Made by a program: the position numbers and the translations under genes. The notes beneath the pieces were generated by a model, which had not been told where the DNA came from, searched no databases, and was given only the letters and a program-made list of their open reading frames with translations. From the NCBI GenBank assembly GCA_027186245.1, contig CP114483.1, forward strand, positions 3,730,001 to 3,794,000: a DNA stretch of 64,000 nucleotides, in the 5' to 3' direction. The stretch is from Coriaria nepalensis. Taxonomy: Eukaryota; Streptophyta; Magnoliopsida; Cucurbitales; Coriariaceae. Below, piece after piece: positions 25,701 to 38,147 of the stretch (position 1 is its first letter; the number at the start of each line of letters is the position of its first letter).

Positions 25701-27305
25701 ACCAAGGGTATATATGATATTAATAATAAATCAATTCCTTTTTTCCCCCTCTTTGACGATTATAGCATAACATATTCCTTACCAAAAAGTACCAATAATT
25801 AAGTCATTTTATTACTCATAGTTTGAGAAAAAATTTCCTCATCACTAACAAAAGTTACTTAGAATAGAAAGCAAAGTGTAAGAAAATATTAATCTATAAA
25901 AGTTCATAAGATGGTAAAGTTAACCTGTTTATCGTTATGAAGAGAGATGGAAGAATTATCCATAAGCAATGACTTATCAAGATAAAGAGCCCCATTTGAT
26001 TGGTCCGCCTTATCCTCATAATACAAGAGTTGCTTAGTATTAGGATCTATTGCCATAAACAGCTCATCAGTACCAAGTCTAGATTGGTGCGTGATAGGAG
26101 AAGGCTTCGAACGTTTAATCACCATCGTCATTATAGCATTACTATCTCGCTTCCTTCTCTCCTTATGTTCTTGAAGAGCTTTAGTAAGGGACATGTTGCT
26201 TACAGTATCGCCAGTAATAAGAACAAAATCCCCATGTATCTTCAATTGGTATAAGAGGGGGAAAAAAAGGGGGGAAAAAACCCTCTTAACAACATTACAA
26301 GTGCTAACTGTAAAAAAGTTACATTGACTTTTGGGTAAAATGTACACCCGTACAAATTGTAGTTGTACAGATTACACATATTCAAAAACCCTAGTCATTT
26401 TTCTTATGTCTTGTCAATGTATAATCAATGGATCTAAGGACGTGCCTTGGATTATTCATTTTTCAGGTAAAATATATTACCAAAACAGCATCCAATCAAG
26501 AACCCAAAATTTTCACGGAAAACTTTCCTTTTTTTTCTTTGGGTTTCTTTCACAAATACATGATAAGACGTAGTAATTGCATTCTAGATACAAGAAAACA
26601 TCATGATAGAAATGTATGACCATGCAAAATTTTAACCTATTTCATTTCGTTAGGGAAAGAACAAGACGTATAATTTGGAGCCTGAGTAATAACATACCAC
26701 ATTTCGTTCGTAGATTAATCGCAGCGCATCTCCTGCACTAACAGAATTGTGTGATTCTATAGTTGTGACAGAGAAGTCCGGTTGAGAGAGCCATTCAGAG
26801 CTTTCCAGATAATCGATGATTTGCTTTGAATGAGCACAGCAAAACACAAAAACCTCTTCAACACCCGCTGATTCGAGCCATGCTAAGGTATAATCTATCA
26901 TTGGGACATTCACCAATGGTAGTAATACCTTAAAAACAGTAGAGCATGATCAAATACAAGAAGTCACATTGAAAACATAATTCTTTATCCATCCAATCAA
27001 TATAGCAAGCACCTTATCCTCTCCTTTCCCAAAACAAAGTAGCTAGAAAATTTGGAAAAATAAAATAAAATCTGAGCTACAACAAGGCACACAATTATCT
27101 CCTCAATCACAAAAATAGAGCATCAGTGGCATGGAGAGAGAGAGAGCCAGAGACAGCGAGAGAGAGCAACCTTAGGGCGTTCGAGAGTGATGGGCCGGAA
27201 CTTGGTTGCAAAGCTATCAGCGAGAAGAACTGCCTGTAAAGGAACGCGCGCCAACTCCTCGGGGTCCTCTGAACCCTTAGATGCACCCTTTTTCTGGGCA
27301 CCCAT
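16777..27305 (-). CDS. EIF2B5: Translation initiation factor eIF2B subunit epsilon
   Basis: Catalytic subunit of the eIF2B guanine nucleotide exchange factor, which recharges eIF2 with GTP in the cytosol. Fifteen exons in gene order: 27171-27305, 26698-26928, 25925-26239, 25566-25673, 19890-20079, 19470-19729, 19043-19166, 18761-18816, 18185-18436, 18017-18093, 17761-17852, 17442-17524, 17243-17314, 16922-17047, 16777-16821. They sum to 2166 bp, giving 721 residues, the normal family size. The start MGAQKKG is followed by the nucleotidyltransferase-like domain ([41 protein letters not shown]), then left-handed beta-helix hexapeptide repeats (about residues 265-410, [20 protein letters not shown]), an acidic linker ([15 protein letters not shown]) and the HEAT-like W2 catalytic domain ending in the acidic box EEDDDEEE. 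Intron 4 is about 5.5 kb because of a copia insertion. No frame damage was found. Confidence 0.95.
20461..20681 (+). repeat. 5' LTR of copia in eIF2B epsilon
   Basis: Begins TGTAGAATATATTCAG and ends AAATTCACA, with a TATATAAGGGACT box near 20617. Partner at 25158-25379. Confidence 0.9.
20682..20693 (+). other. Primer binding site, initiator Met tRNA
   Basis: TGGTATCAGAGC abuts the 5' LTR, the usual tRNA-iMet primer site. Confidence 0.92.
25158..25379 (+). repeat. 3' LTR of copia in eIF2B epsilon
   Basis: Follows the purine tract GGGGGGGAG and ends AAATTCACA. Diverged from the 5' LTR, consistent with age. Confidence 0.9.
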
Positions 27306-28480
27306 TTCTACCTTCAAGTCTCAGAACAGTGATGATATCAGAATCTCAGAATCAGACTAGAAGAAAACCCTAACTGCCAAATAAAACCGCAGTCAATTAA
27401 AAAAGAAAAAAAAAAAAAAGATGATATTTCTTTCTTTAGATCGTGAAATTGCGTACTCGAGTCCTTATCAGATGGAACGAGAGAAGGAGTGACAAGAAGA
27501 GAGAGAAACCGTGATGAGAGTGCCGTTAATGGCGGACTTGGTCCGTTCCCTTACCTTCTTCACCTTCAACCAGCAGCTACTGTACGAGCTTACTACTATA
27601 ACGGAACATTAGCATCCGAACCCCTGATTCGCTATCATTCAAAAAAATATGAGCAATTTTGTAAAAACATATTTCTCTAAATTTGGAGAATCATAGAGAG
27701 AATCTTTAAAAAAAAAAATAATAATAATAATAATAATAATAACAGTATTTTCCCAACTCTTTTAATAGGACAAGTTAGAATACATTTCAAAATTTTCTCA
27801 CAAATTTTAATAAATATTAAAAAAAAAATTAATAATTATAAATAAAATTTAAATTTTATTAAAAATAAGTAAAATAATTATATATTAAATTTTAAATTTA
27901 ACCAATTTAAAGTAATATATATTTATATCCTCTTTAATTTAAGTTTAATAATTTTAACCCACTCTTTTTTACTTTCTTCTTTATTTCTCTTTACCACTCT
28001 TATTTGCAACGCTACAACTACATTTCCCTATTTTCGATAACACCAACTTTTACTATCAATATAAAAATTTAAACTTTTAATATTTTAATATTAATTTTTC
28101 ATTATTTATGAGATAGATAGAAATAAAATAATTAAAATTTTAATATTTTTATGTCAGTAGTAGAGGTTGGCGGTATCAGTATCGAACCACTAATATAAAA
28201 ATTTTAAATTTTAATATTAAGAGATATGGAGAGAAAATAACTAAAAATTTTAATATTTTTATATCGGTAGTAGAAGTTGACAGTAACGGTGGCAAAAAAT
28301 GGTGGTGGTAGCGGTGACGGAGGAGGGTGATGGTAGCCGATAGAGTGGAAGAAATAAAAATAAATACATAAAGTAGGTTAAAAAATCAAATTTAAATTAA
28401 GGGGATGGTTGTATGTCACTTTGATTCACTTGGACATTGTATATGAATTTGATTCACTTTGTATGTCACTTTAATGTTAA
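27306..28480. other. eIF2B epsilon 5' region and AT-rich spacer
   Basis: The first 250 bp should hold the eIF2B epsilon 5' UTR and promoter. From 27640 the DNA is very AT-rich, with an (ATA)n run at about 27717-27742. No gene is supported. A two-copy repeat (near 28100-28175 and 28215-28290) shares TTTTAATATTTTTAT followed by CGGTAGTAGAAGTTG-like sequence. Confidence 0.6.
28095..28300. repeat. Two-copy imperfect tandem repeat, about 110 bp unit
   Basis: Both copies run: GAGATA, a short spacer, AATAAAATAA-like sequence, AAAATTTTAATATTTTTAT, then (T/C)(A/G)GTAGTAGAGGTTGGCGG or its variant. Origin unknown; it could be a remnant of a small transposon. Confidence 0.5.
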
Positions 28481-28539
28481 AAATCTAAGATTTAGGGTTT
28501 AATATTAAAAGATTTAGGGTTTCAAGATTTCATGGTTAG

Positions 28540-30340
28540 AGTTTAGACTCACCGTTCCTTAATAAGTATGAGAGCATCACGTATATAGGATTTAGATGTT
28601 TTGTAAGCTTCTTCGTATTTGTTACTTAAGAGGTTGTGAGACCTTGATCTTATGTTCAGGAATAATCATGACCAATGCCGCTAATGTATGTCATTGATGT
28701 TGTATGGGATATAAAGTTGGTCTATATGCCTCCATGCTATTCTAGCGACAGGTGCCTCACTATCGACATATGACTTTATTAGAGAGCCGTCTGAAAATAC
28801 ATGTGTCTCTCGATCCTACTTTTTTGAGTTCTTGAAAGTCTCCTTCCAATATATATACATGAATTGTAGGAATACTTAATTTGTGAAAGTGGTGGACTGG
28901 TCAAGCAAGTTATTGAACTTATATTGTTTCATCCGTAGCAGAAACATATACTCATCATCCACATGTTGTAACCATAAAAAAAAAATAAAAAGTAAAACAT
29001 CAATTAAATTAAATACTCTATTGGAAACTTAGCTAACATATGTATTGGTTTGAATGCTTACAAAATTGTGTAGCCATGACGAGGGTCGCAGTCTCCTCTC
29101 AAAGAAGTCTTTCTCATAATTACGACATTCAAATCCTATGATAGGTCCCTGTCAAATACAAATTTTGAGAAAATAACATGAGAAATAAAATAAATTTAAA
29201 TGAAGTTCACAAAAAAAAAATGCTTACTTCCTTATGTCAGTCTTTAGCTATCATTGCATTGCTTACTCATTATTCATATTTGGGGTAAGAAGTAGCGTTA
29301 GCAATAATGTTTTTTTCTTCTTCTTACATGTTTACTTCTTCATATCTATAAACCAAGACATGATGGCCGAAGCTTTTTTTTTTTTTTTTTTTCATCCTTT
29401 GATCCCTTCATGTCTCAATAATGGGTGGGATTACATATATCTCTACCGATTCCACCAAATTCTCTGCATTTTTCTCGACTGGTAATAGTGGAGTAAATAG
29501 GGCAGCAGATCTAGGGTGGTAGACTATCTGGTGGAGAATGGTGGCGAGTGATGCAGTATGGGGGATGTGGCAGATGATGGCGAGAATGGGAAAGATTTCA
29601 TGGGATGCATACCATCTTTGATATATATAATTATCTTTTCCACCTCTCTCATCTGCCTCTTCATATCATCTCTCAGTTTTCTAAATATCTTCTTCATCAT
29701 TCCTATAATCTTCTTCTTAAATGCGTAATAAAATCCTCCAACTTTGACGCCTTCTTACTTTTCACCTCAACTTCATCACCTTATTCTTCTACTTCCACTA
29801 CTTGTTCTTTTTCTTCCTCTAATACATTTGTCCAATGGTCCACATCTTTGTCATCCTCATCCACAAAAGGTTGCACAATGGGTCAAATACTCCTCAATTG
29901 ATTCTTTTTTAGTTGGTTTTAGGATTTTAAGGATGACAAGCTGTATCAGATAAAAATCAAAGTCAGTTTAATTTCAATGATTATGATGGACTAAAAGAGT
30001 CTAATATTAACTAAAGAAATGAAACCTTACTTATTTTTTCCTAGTCCACGACTCGACCTTTTCATGACTTACGAACATATCTACAGATGACCAGTTTAAC
30101 ATTTGAGACATGAGATTCTCATCACCCCGCACTACAACTCGTATTTCAAGATAAGGAATGAGTTTGTAAGAAAATACTAATAGAGTTAATGAATTAACTA
30201 TTAGCAAACCTAAACAAAAAAAATAGTAAATATAAAATATAAATTCTAACCTGTAGAGTAAGCGGAAACCCGTATAAGTCATATGTTTCCTCTTTCGACT
30301 TTATCTTCTCTGGTTGATCTTTGTGCGCAATGGCCTTTAT
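28540..30340 (-). pseudogene. Degenerate DUF1985 / Ulp1-protease-like (C48) gene, transposon-associated type
   Basis: Minus-strand translation gives broken pieces in the order of plant DUF1985-Ulp1 proteins. At 30240-30340: SKEETYDLYGFPLTLQ. At 30035-30180: ELIPYLEIRVVVRGDENLMS and MLNWSS. At 29760-29900: a linker with DEDDKDVDHW and an acidic tail. At 29040-29160: GPIIGFECRNYEKDFFERRL. At 28560-28960: DDEYMFLLRMKQY, KKVGSRDTCIF and LYIPYNINDIHW, the last resembling the region around the catalytic His of Ulp1 peptidases. The frame changes repeatedly with internal stops, and no intact start is seen. Such genes are typically carried or multiplied by Mutator-like elements in plants. I see no terminal inverted repeats here. 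The family assignment is from remembered motifs. Confidence 0.6.
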
Positions 30341-31475
30341 TTTAATATTTTTCTTATGTGATTAAATGATACCCTTATAATTAAGTCTACCTCAAAGGTC
30401 ATCTTCTTTCTTATGTTAGCAATCATGACTTCTTACTTTACAATCACAGAAGTACAGATCTTAAAACAAAGACCAAGGTTAATTATAGGTTGAAGCTCAA
30501 CCCCTAAAATGAAAACAATTAAGCAAATAATATAACAAGACTAAGTTGAAAAAGAAAAAAAAATATTATAATAACCAATGGCTTGATAGTCCCAAAAATA
30601 ATAAATCGTCAATAATTTCATTTCCAAATATATTTAATTACTTAAAATACATATGAAATTAATATTTCATAATATTTACAATAATAATATTTTAATTAAT
30701 TTCAAAGGAAAAAAATATGAAAACTCTTTAACTTTTAAGTCATATAGCCGATGACTAGGTTGAATGTTTCTGACATTGATTTCAATAACGATTTTATTAT
30801 TTTATCTTCTTATTCGTTCGAATTTATCGAAATATCTTTCGTTGACATTTTATCGATATTCTTAATCAAATTCAATCGATTACTTATCATATCTTTTGTA
30901 ATTTGATTTTTTAAATTCGTTGCAAATATATTTTTCCAGATCTGCTTGATTCTTCTCTGGATTCAATTCAGATTGCTTTCGAATTGAAGAGGTGAATTGA
31001 AAAAGTTACTTCTTCAAGGGTTTGGATTTGAAGTCAACGAATGTTGGAAGGAAGGAAGGAAGGAATTTGGGTTGTTTTTTTTTTTCCCTAGAAAAACGGT
31101 GAAATAAGTGAGAGGGTATTTTAGGAAATATATATATATATATATATATTTAATTAAATTATCAAAGGAAAGGTATATTTATTTCGTAATTATAACTTTT
31201 ATTTAGGTTAAGTTTCCAAAATATTTCTTGATTTTATTTGCAAATTTTTGTTGGCTTAAAGTTTGATTCGTTTGGGTTGCGATTCTGATCAAAGTCCTAG
31301 CAACTTGCGTGAGTAGAATTAGGGTCTGTGATTCCTTCTCCTACTCTACCTCTGGCTCTGCGTCTTCCTAATTTTCCAAAATCAGGGGCAAGTACGACTG
31401 AAAACCCTAAAATCATCACACAAATTCTCTATACTTCGTTTGCTTTCTTTCTTTCTGCTTGATTTTACTTCAACA
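30341..31475. other. AT-rich spacer and PRP22 promoter/5' UTR
   Basis: No gene is supported. An (AT)n run lies at 31129-31149. The 200 bp before 31476 should include the PRP22 promoter and leader; AAACCCTAA at 31402-31410 resembles the telo-box common in promoters of plant translation and RNA-processing genes. Confidence 0.5.
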
Positions 31476-34400
31476 ATGGCTTCCGATACGGCTGAAAACG
31501 ACGGATTGAAGAAGCTCGAGTACCTTTCTCTAGTTTCGAAAATCTGCTCGGAGCTGCAGAGTCATGTAGGGTTTGGCGACAAGGTTGTGGCCGAATTCAT
31601 CACTGAGATAGGCCGCAACTGCGAGACAGAGGACAGATTCGACGCTAAATTGAAAGAGAACGGTGCCGAGTTCCCTGATTACTTTGTCCGTACGTTATTG
31701 ACGATCATTCACGCTTTTTTTCCTCCTCAGAAAAGTAGTAAATCTGACAAGGAGTCAAAGGAGGAGAATGATTCCGATGGGAAAAAAGGTAAGTTTCGTG
31801 CTTTGGCGATTGATGATGATAGGGCGAGAGTGAAGGAGCTGGAGAGGGAAATCCAGTCTGAGATCCGTCAAAAGCATGGGGACAGAGAAGAAGAAGAAGA
31901 TAGGGACAGGCATAGAGGAAGGGACCGAGATAGGTACAGGGATAGAGATAGAGATGGGGATAGGAATAGAGATAGGCACAGTGATAGGTCTGATAGAGAT
32001 GAGAGGCGTAGAGATATGGATCGTGGGGATAATGGCGGTAGAGGTGATTACAGGGGTAGTAGGGGAAGGCATGGGGATAGAAATCGAAGAGATGAGTATG
32101 ATGAGGAGAATGGGCATCACAACGAGGGTTTTAAGGAGGAAAGAGTTGATAGAGATAGACGTAATGGGCAACAAAGAGCTGTTGATGGTGAACCGGAATT
32201 GTATAAGGTTTATAAGGGGAGGGTTTCAAGGGTGATAGAAAGTGGTTGTTTTGTCCAGTTGAGTGACTTAAGAGGGAAAGAGGGTTTAGTCCATGTCTCT
32301 CAGATGGCAACAAGGAGGATACCTAATGCAAAGGATGTTGTAAAACGGGATCAAGAGGTTTTTGTCAAGGTTATTTCAGTTTCGGGGCAGAAGCTGAGTC
32401 TTTCTATGAGGGATGTGGATCAGAATTCTGGTAAGGATTTACTTCCATTGAAGAAAAGAGAAGACAGTGATGGTTATCAAACAAATCCTTCACTCTCAAA
32501 GGAGGATGGGCCTGTTACCAGGATGGGCCTTTCTGGAATCAAGATCGTAGAAGAGGATGATATCATCCCATCACGCCGTCCCTTAAAGAAAATGAGTTCA
32601 CCAGAGAGATGGGAAGCAAAGCAGTTGATTGCTTCTGGGGTTTTGAGTGTGAGTGAGTACCCTATGTATGATGAGGAAGGAGATGGGATGATGTATCAGG
32701 AAGAGGGAGCTGAAGAAGAGCTAGAGATTGAAATGAATGAGGATGAACCGGCATTTTTACAGGGTCAAACCAGATACACTGTTGACATGTCTCCAGTTAA
32801 GATATTTAAGAATCCTGAGGGCTCACTGAGCCGAGCTGCAGCGCTTCAATCTGCTCTGATTAAAGAACGGAGAGAAGTCCGAGAACAGCAGCAAAGAACC
32901 ATGCTTGATTCAATTCCCAAGGATCTTAATCGTCCTTGGGAAGACCCTATGCCTGAAACTGGTGAGAGACATCTTGCACAGGAACTTAGAGGTGTTGGTT
33001 TATCGGCCTATGACATGCCTGAATGGAAAAAGGATGCTTATGGAAAAACCATTGGGTTTGGACAGAGGTCAAAGCTCTCCCTTCAGGATCAAAGGCAGAG
33101 CTTGCCAATATACAAGTTGAAGAAGGAATTAATCCAAGCAGTGCATGACAATCAAGTTCTAGTTGTTATTGGTGAGACGGGTTCTGGTAAAACAACCCAA
33201 GTGACTCAATATCTAGCCGAGGCGGGGTATACTACCAGAGGCAAAATTGGATGTACTCAGCCTCGTAGAGTGGCTGCTATGTCTGTGGCGAAGAGAGTGG
33301 CTGAGGAATTTGGTTGTAGATTAGGAGAGGAAGTTGGTTATGCTATTCGATTTGAAGATTGCACCGGACCAGACACTGTCATTAAGTATATGACTGATGG
33401 TATGCTTCTAAGAGAAATTTTGATTGACGGAGATTTGACACAATACTCAGTTGTGATGCTTGATGAAGCTCATGAGAGAACCATTCATACGGATGTTCTT
33501 TTCGGATTGCTTAAACAACTTGTGCAACGGAGACCAGACCTTAGGTTAATTGTCACATCGGCTACTTTGGATGCAGAGAAATTTTCAGGTTATTTCTTTA
33601 ACTGCAACATTTTCACAATACCTGGAAGGACTTTTCCGGTAGAGATACTCTATACTAAGCAGCCGGAAAGTGATTACCTAGATGCTTCTCTGATCACTGT
33701 GCTGCAGATTCACTTGACTGAACCTGAAGGTGATATCCTTCTCTTTTTGACTGGTCAAGAGGAGATTGATTTTGCATGCCAATCTCTCTATGAGAGGATG
33801 AAAGGACTTGGTAAGAATGTTCCAGAATTAATCATTTTACCAGTGTATAGTGCTTTACCTAGTGAAATGCAATCTAGAATTTTTGACCCTGCGCCACCTG
33901 GGAAGAGGAAGGTGGTTGTGGCAACTAATATAGCTGAGGCATCATTGACAATTGATGGGATATTTTACGTTATTGATCCTGGTTTTGCCAAGCAAAATGT
34001 ATATAACCCAAAACAAGGGCTGGATTCTTTAGTTATAACTCCAATCTCCCAAGCTTCGGCTAAGCAAAGAGCTGGGCGGGCTGGACGTACAGGACCCGGA
34101 AAATGTTACCGGCTCTACACAGAAAGTGCATATAGGAATGAAATGTCTCCCACTTCAATTCCTGAGATTCAGAGAATAAACCTTGGGACTATAACCCTTA
34201 GTATGAAGGCAATGGGAATTAATGATCTTCTATCATTTGACTTTATGGACCCACCTTCACCTCAGGCTCTGATTTCTGCTATGGAACAATTATACAGTCT
34301 AGGAGCACTTGATGAGGAGGGACTTCTAACCAAGTTGGGTAGGAAAATGGCGGAATTTCCTTTGGATCCACCATTATCTAAAATGCTGCTGGCAAGTGTG

Positions 34401-35453
34401 GATCTTGGATGTAGTGATGAAATTTTGACTATTATTGCTATGATCACGACCGGAAATATCTTCTACCGGCCAAGGGAAAAGCAGGGCCAAGCTGATCAGA
34501 AAAGAGCCAAGTTTTTCCAGCCAGAGGGAGATCATCTGACTCTACTAGCTGTTTATGAAGCATGGAAAGCTAAGAACTTTTCAGGGCCTTGGTGTTTTGA
34601 AAACTTTGTTCAGTCTAGATCTTTGAGGAGAGCTCAGGATGTCAGAAAGCAGCTTCTCACTATCATGGACAAGTATGATTTCCTCATCCTTTTCTTTGTT
34701 TTTTTATTATCTGTTTCTTATATCATTATCTGTTGAGGTTCTACACCTTAATATGAAAAGAAGCAAAATTTAAAACTAAAAAACTCCAACCATGAATCCT
34801 AATATGAAAAGCCATCTTGGTGATTTTTTGGGGTTCCGATTTTTAAGTTTTAATTGCAGGAAATTTGAGCTTATCAGTTGCGCTCAATGAACAATTATCA
34901 TGTTTTTGGGGAGTCAAGTTAATCTTTTTTAGCTCCATTTTGTATATATATCTCTTTACCCTGGAAACAATGGCGAAATGCGCGTGCCTGGGTGTGTGAG
35001 TATTTTTTTTTTCTTTCTTTCTTTCTACTCAAAATTACTAAATGTTGTACTTTCTTCAGGTATAAATTGGATGTAGTCACTGCCGGAAAGAATTTCACAA
35101 AGATAAGGAAAGCAATCACAGCTGGATTCTTCTTTCATGCAGCTAGGAAAGATCCACAAGAGGGCTATAGAACCCTAGTTGAAAACCAGCCGGTTTATAT
35201 TCACCCAAGCAGTGCTCTGTTCCAAAGACAGCCAGATTGGGTCATTTACCATGAGCTTGTTATGACCACAAAGGAATACATGAGGGAGGTCACAGTCATC
35301 GATCCTAAATGGCTCGTCGAATTGGCTCCGAGATTTTTCAAAGTTTCCGATCCCACCAAAATGAGCAAGAGAAAGCGACAAGAACGTATTGAACCGTTGT
35401 ACGATAGATATCATGAGCCCAATTCATGGAGATTGAGCAAGAGAAGAGCTTGA
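31476..35453 (+). CDS. PRP22: PRP22/DHX8-type DEAH-box pre-mRNA splicing helicase with S1 domain
   Basis: Spliceosomal ATPase that releases spliced mRNA after exon ligation. Two exons, 31476-34672 and 35060-35453, encode 1196 residues. An upstream in-frame TTG at 31440 was rejected as start: the ATG at 31476 ([22 protein letters not shown]) matches where family members begin. Domains in order: N-terminal helical region; Asp/Arg dipeptide-rich segment (about residues 140-200); S1 RNA-binding domain (about 240-315, [26 protein letters not shown]); helicase core with [10 protein letters not shown] (about 566), [15 protein letters not shown] (about 661), SAT (about 694) and [16 protein letters not shown] (about 863); then the HA2 and OB-fold regions. 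The S1 domain and RD segment separate it from PRP2 and PRP16. The only coding intron lies near the C-terminus. No damage was seen. Confidence 0.96.
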
Positions 35454-36077
35454 TCTAATCTCTTTCGGCTTCACACTCCTGTAAATATCATTTTCCTTAT
35501 TTTATTTTACTTTTTTTTTTTTTTATGTAATTGACAAGGTTTTTTTTTCTTTTTTGAGGCATTTTACTTAATGGACCTCCCTCCCTTATATATATATATA
35601 TATTATAATTAACTCTCAAAATTTATATCCTTAATATAAAATTTTGTTGTCATGAATGAATCATTACGATTATCTTTTTATTTATTTTAATAAATTTGAT
35701 CACGTAATAAAAAAAAAAGGTGTCAACTTGGTCGGATTTTAATTTTAATTTTTTTTTCTATAAACCATGAGAGTCCATCAATAGAGTTGAGTTTAAAAGG
35801 AGAGAGAACAAAAAAAGCTTAAGGGGAACAAAAAAAAAAAATATAGTTATTGTTCCATATCTGCTTTTAGAATCTCTTCAAAAAAGCTTAAGGGGAACAT
35901 TACAAACTCAGAATCTCTTCAAACAAAGTAGGACGCCAAGGTGGTTTTGTTTTGTTTTTTTTTGCCATTTTTATCAGAAAAGAGTAGCTATATGGGTGGT
36001 TCCTTCCATAAGGCGTAGGGGTCTGCATATTTTCAGCTTCAACCATGTTTATTACCAACGTTGTAGGCCCAAATAGT
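35454..36077. other. Converging 3' UTRs of PRP22 and CSD1
   Basis: AT-rich spacer between tail-to-tail genes with T and A runs and a (TA)n at about 35587-35602. No gene is supported. A sequence around AAAAAAGCTTAAGGGGAACA occurs twice (35811-35830 and 35880-35899). Confidence 0.7.
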
Positions 36078-37503
36078 TCATCCTTGCAGACCAATAATAC
36101 CTGCATGACATTAGTGGATAGGTAAATACTATTGCAAAGTGCAGACAAATCGCTACGATTATAACAATTTGAACACACTTTTTTCCAAGTGCGAAGGAAA
36201 CCAATATGATTGTATGTAAGATCATACTCACCACAAGCTACCCTGCCTCCAGCATTTCCAGTGGATTTGCTAAGCTCATGTCCACCTGCAAACGTAGCAA
36301 GGGGTTCAAAGTAAATAAATAACCCCCTAGTTTCTATTATTCCAATCCACATTACTTCCAGAGTTTAACATATGAGTAGATCTCGAATCAATAATCAATG
36401 AGTTTTTATTCTTATTATTTAGTTATTTGTTTTTTTAAAAGACTTGCAACTGCAAAACTAACCTAATCGATCAGATCCACAGACACTCCAAATAAAATTT
36501 CCGAAAGTAAAAGACATTACCCTTGCCAAGATCATCAGGATCAGCATGGACAACAACAGCCCTTCCAATAATAGCGTGTGGTCCAATGAGAGGGATCTGC
36601 AAAACATTTGTAGAGAGGGAATTTGAATTCAATTTTTGTTGGGTCTTTCTAGAACAGTGAATAGATAAAATAGGCAGGAATTCGATGAAAACCTGTTTGT
36701 CAATAATTGTGAAACTGGCAACACCTGAAATGCATAAAAGCATATTACAGAGTTAATTCCAAGATACTAGCGATCATCGTTACTTCACTGAAATAAATGT
36801 ACTCAATTCCCATGTCCCCATGTTATAAGATATTATGGCCCAAAGGAAAATTCTCTTGTTAAGACTTGAAAAGGAGAGAAAACACACATGGATGACTGAA
36901 AAACCATGCAATCCTTTTTTATGAGAGAAACTATTGTAGGTTCATAGAGTTACTTCTACAACAGTGCAATTACTTACAGTTCAAAGGAGGTTTTGTGCAA
37001 ATAAATAAGCAGTATAAACATACCATCATCTCCGACAGTGATGTTTCCCAGATCACCAGCATGACGGGTCTCATCCTCGGGGGCACCATGCTCATGGGCA
37101 GCAGGGTTGAAATGTGGCCCTGCATTACAGTTTATCTTAGAAGGGCAATGCAACTTACTTTTTCTTTTTTTTGGGTAGTTTCTGTTTAGCTCCAAAATAG
37201 CCCAGCATAATAGAAAACTACTTTTCATATTTTCAATTTTTACCGGTTGATAAGCAACCATTGGTGGTGTCTCCAAGTGCGTGAACATGGAAGCCATGAA
37301 GCCCAGGCTTAAGACCAGAAATACTTCCGACTACTGTGGTTGGACCTGGAAAGTTTTTTAAAAAATTACATAACAGCTACTATATGTATATAAACAGATG
37401 GGTATTCAAACATTTCTTTAAAGTTACCATCTCCTTCTTGGGTGAAGTTGATAATTCCCTTCACGCCTTCACTGTTCCCAAGAACCGCAACAGCCTTCAC
37501 CAT
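36078..37503 (-). CDS. CSD1: Cu/Zn superoxide dismutase, cytosolic type
   Basis: Dismutates superoxide to hydrogen peroxide and oxygen. Seven coding exons (37428-37503, 37244-37345, 37024-37119, 36693-36724, 36521-36596, 36232-36285, 36078-36100) total 459 bp, giving 152 residues, the exact family length. The start [16 protein letters not shown] has no transit peptide, so it is the cytosolic isoform rather than plastid CSD2. Metal ligands are visible in [10 protein letters not shown] (Cu His pair), [12 protein letters not shown] (bridging and Zn His), HAGDLGNI (Zn His and Asp) and [11 protein letters not shown] (Cu His). Disulfide cysteines lie in TTNGC and GGRVACG. The C-terminus GIIGLQG is encoded by a 23-bp last exon. 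A 607-bp intron (37526-38132) interrupts the 5' UTR and splits a miR398-like site. Confidence 0.97.
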
Positions 37504-37519
37504 TTTTTCTTTTCCTTTC

Positions 37520-38147
37520 TGTGATCTGGGGAAAAAAAAGAGAAACAAGCATAATTAGAGTCATGTAAGAAAAACGAGTCGGTGTATATATATCTCCTTG
37601 CTTACTCAAAAGAAGTAAAGATATAATTAAGCAGCGAAGGAGTTCTCAAATAAAAACAGAACCAGATAAACTCCGTCATTCTAGCTGTATAAAAACTCCA
37701 TAGAATCAAGAAAGGAAGAAGAAAAAAAAAATCCACATCAAATACAACAAATGATGAAATAGATAAGCTGAACTAAAAAAACTAAGAGTCACGGTAAATT
37801 AAGCAAATATGAAACTTCCGGCCCAAAAAGTCGAAATAAAAAAATGATGCAAAAGTATTTTTAAAAAAAGTTTAATTAATTAACACGGATAGTAGAATTG
37901 AAGCAGATCGTTGATCAGATCAAACAAAAAATAAATCCGAAACTCTATGCGAGAGAACTCGATACAAAACAAAAAATGGAAGTCCGACGACTTTCAGAAA
38001 AGCAAAAAAAAGAAAAAAAAATCACAAGAATCAGATTAGATCAGATTTCTACAACCTGAAGCTATGAAATCAAGAATTCTTGAGCTGAGAGAGAATCGAA
38101 ATGAAATAGAAAGATAGAGAGATCAAGCTCACCTCAGAACACCCCTA
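37520..38147 (-). promoter_or_regulatory. Candidate miR398 target site split by the CSD1 5'-UTR intron
   Basis: The first UTR exon ends (minus strand, 38147 down to 38133) TAGGGGTGTTCTGAG before donor GTGAGC. The next exon starts after CCCCAG at 37525 with ATCACA (down to 37520). Joined, these 21 nt resemble the known 5'-UTR miR398 site of Arabidopsis CSD1 at 18 of 21 positions as I recall it. Against miR398b/c the pairing would have about two mismatches and two G:U pairs. The site exists only in spliced mRNA. miRNA sequences are from memory. Confidence 0.8.

Noticed and set aside
29234..29953. Plus-strand frames in the 29-30 kb spacer
   Set aside because: Low-complexity, hydrophobic or Ser-rich shadows of the degenerate minus-strand Ulp1-like gene.
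31440..31475. N-terminal extension of PRP22 from a TTG codon
   Set aside because: It would need a non-ATG start; the ATG at 31476 matches the usual N-terminus of the family.
31755..32174. Long minus-strand frame opposite PRP22
   Set aside because: It is the shadow of the repetitive Asp/Arg-rich codons on the other strand.
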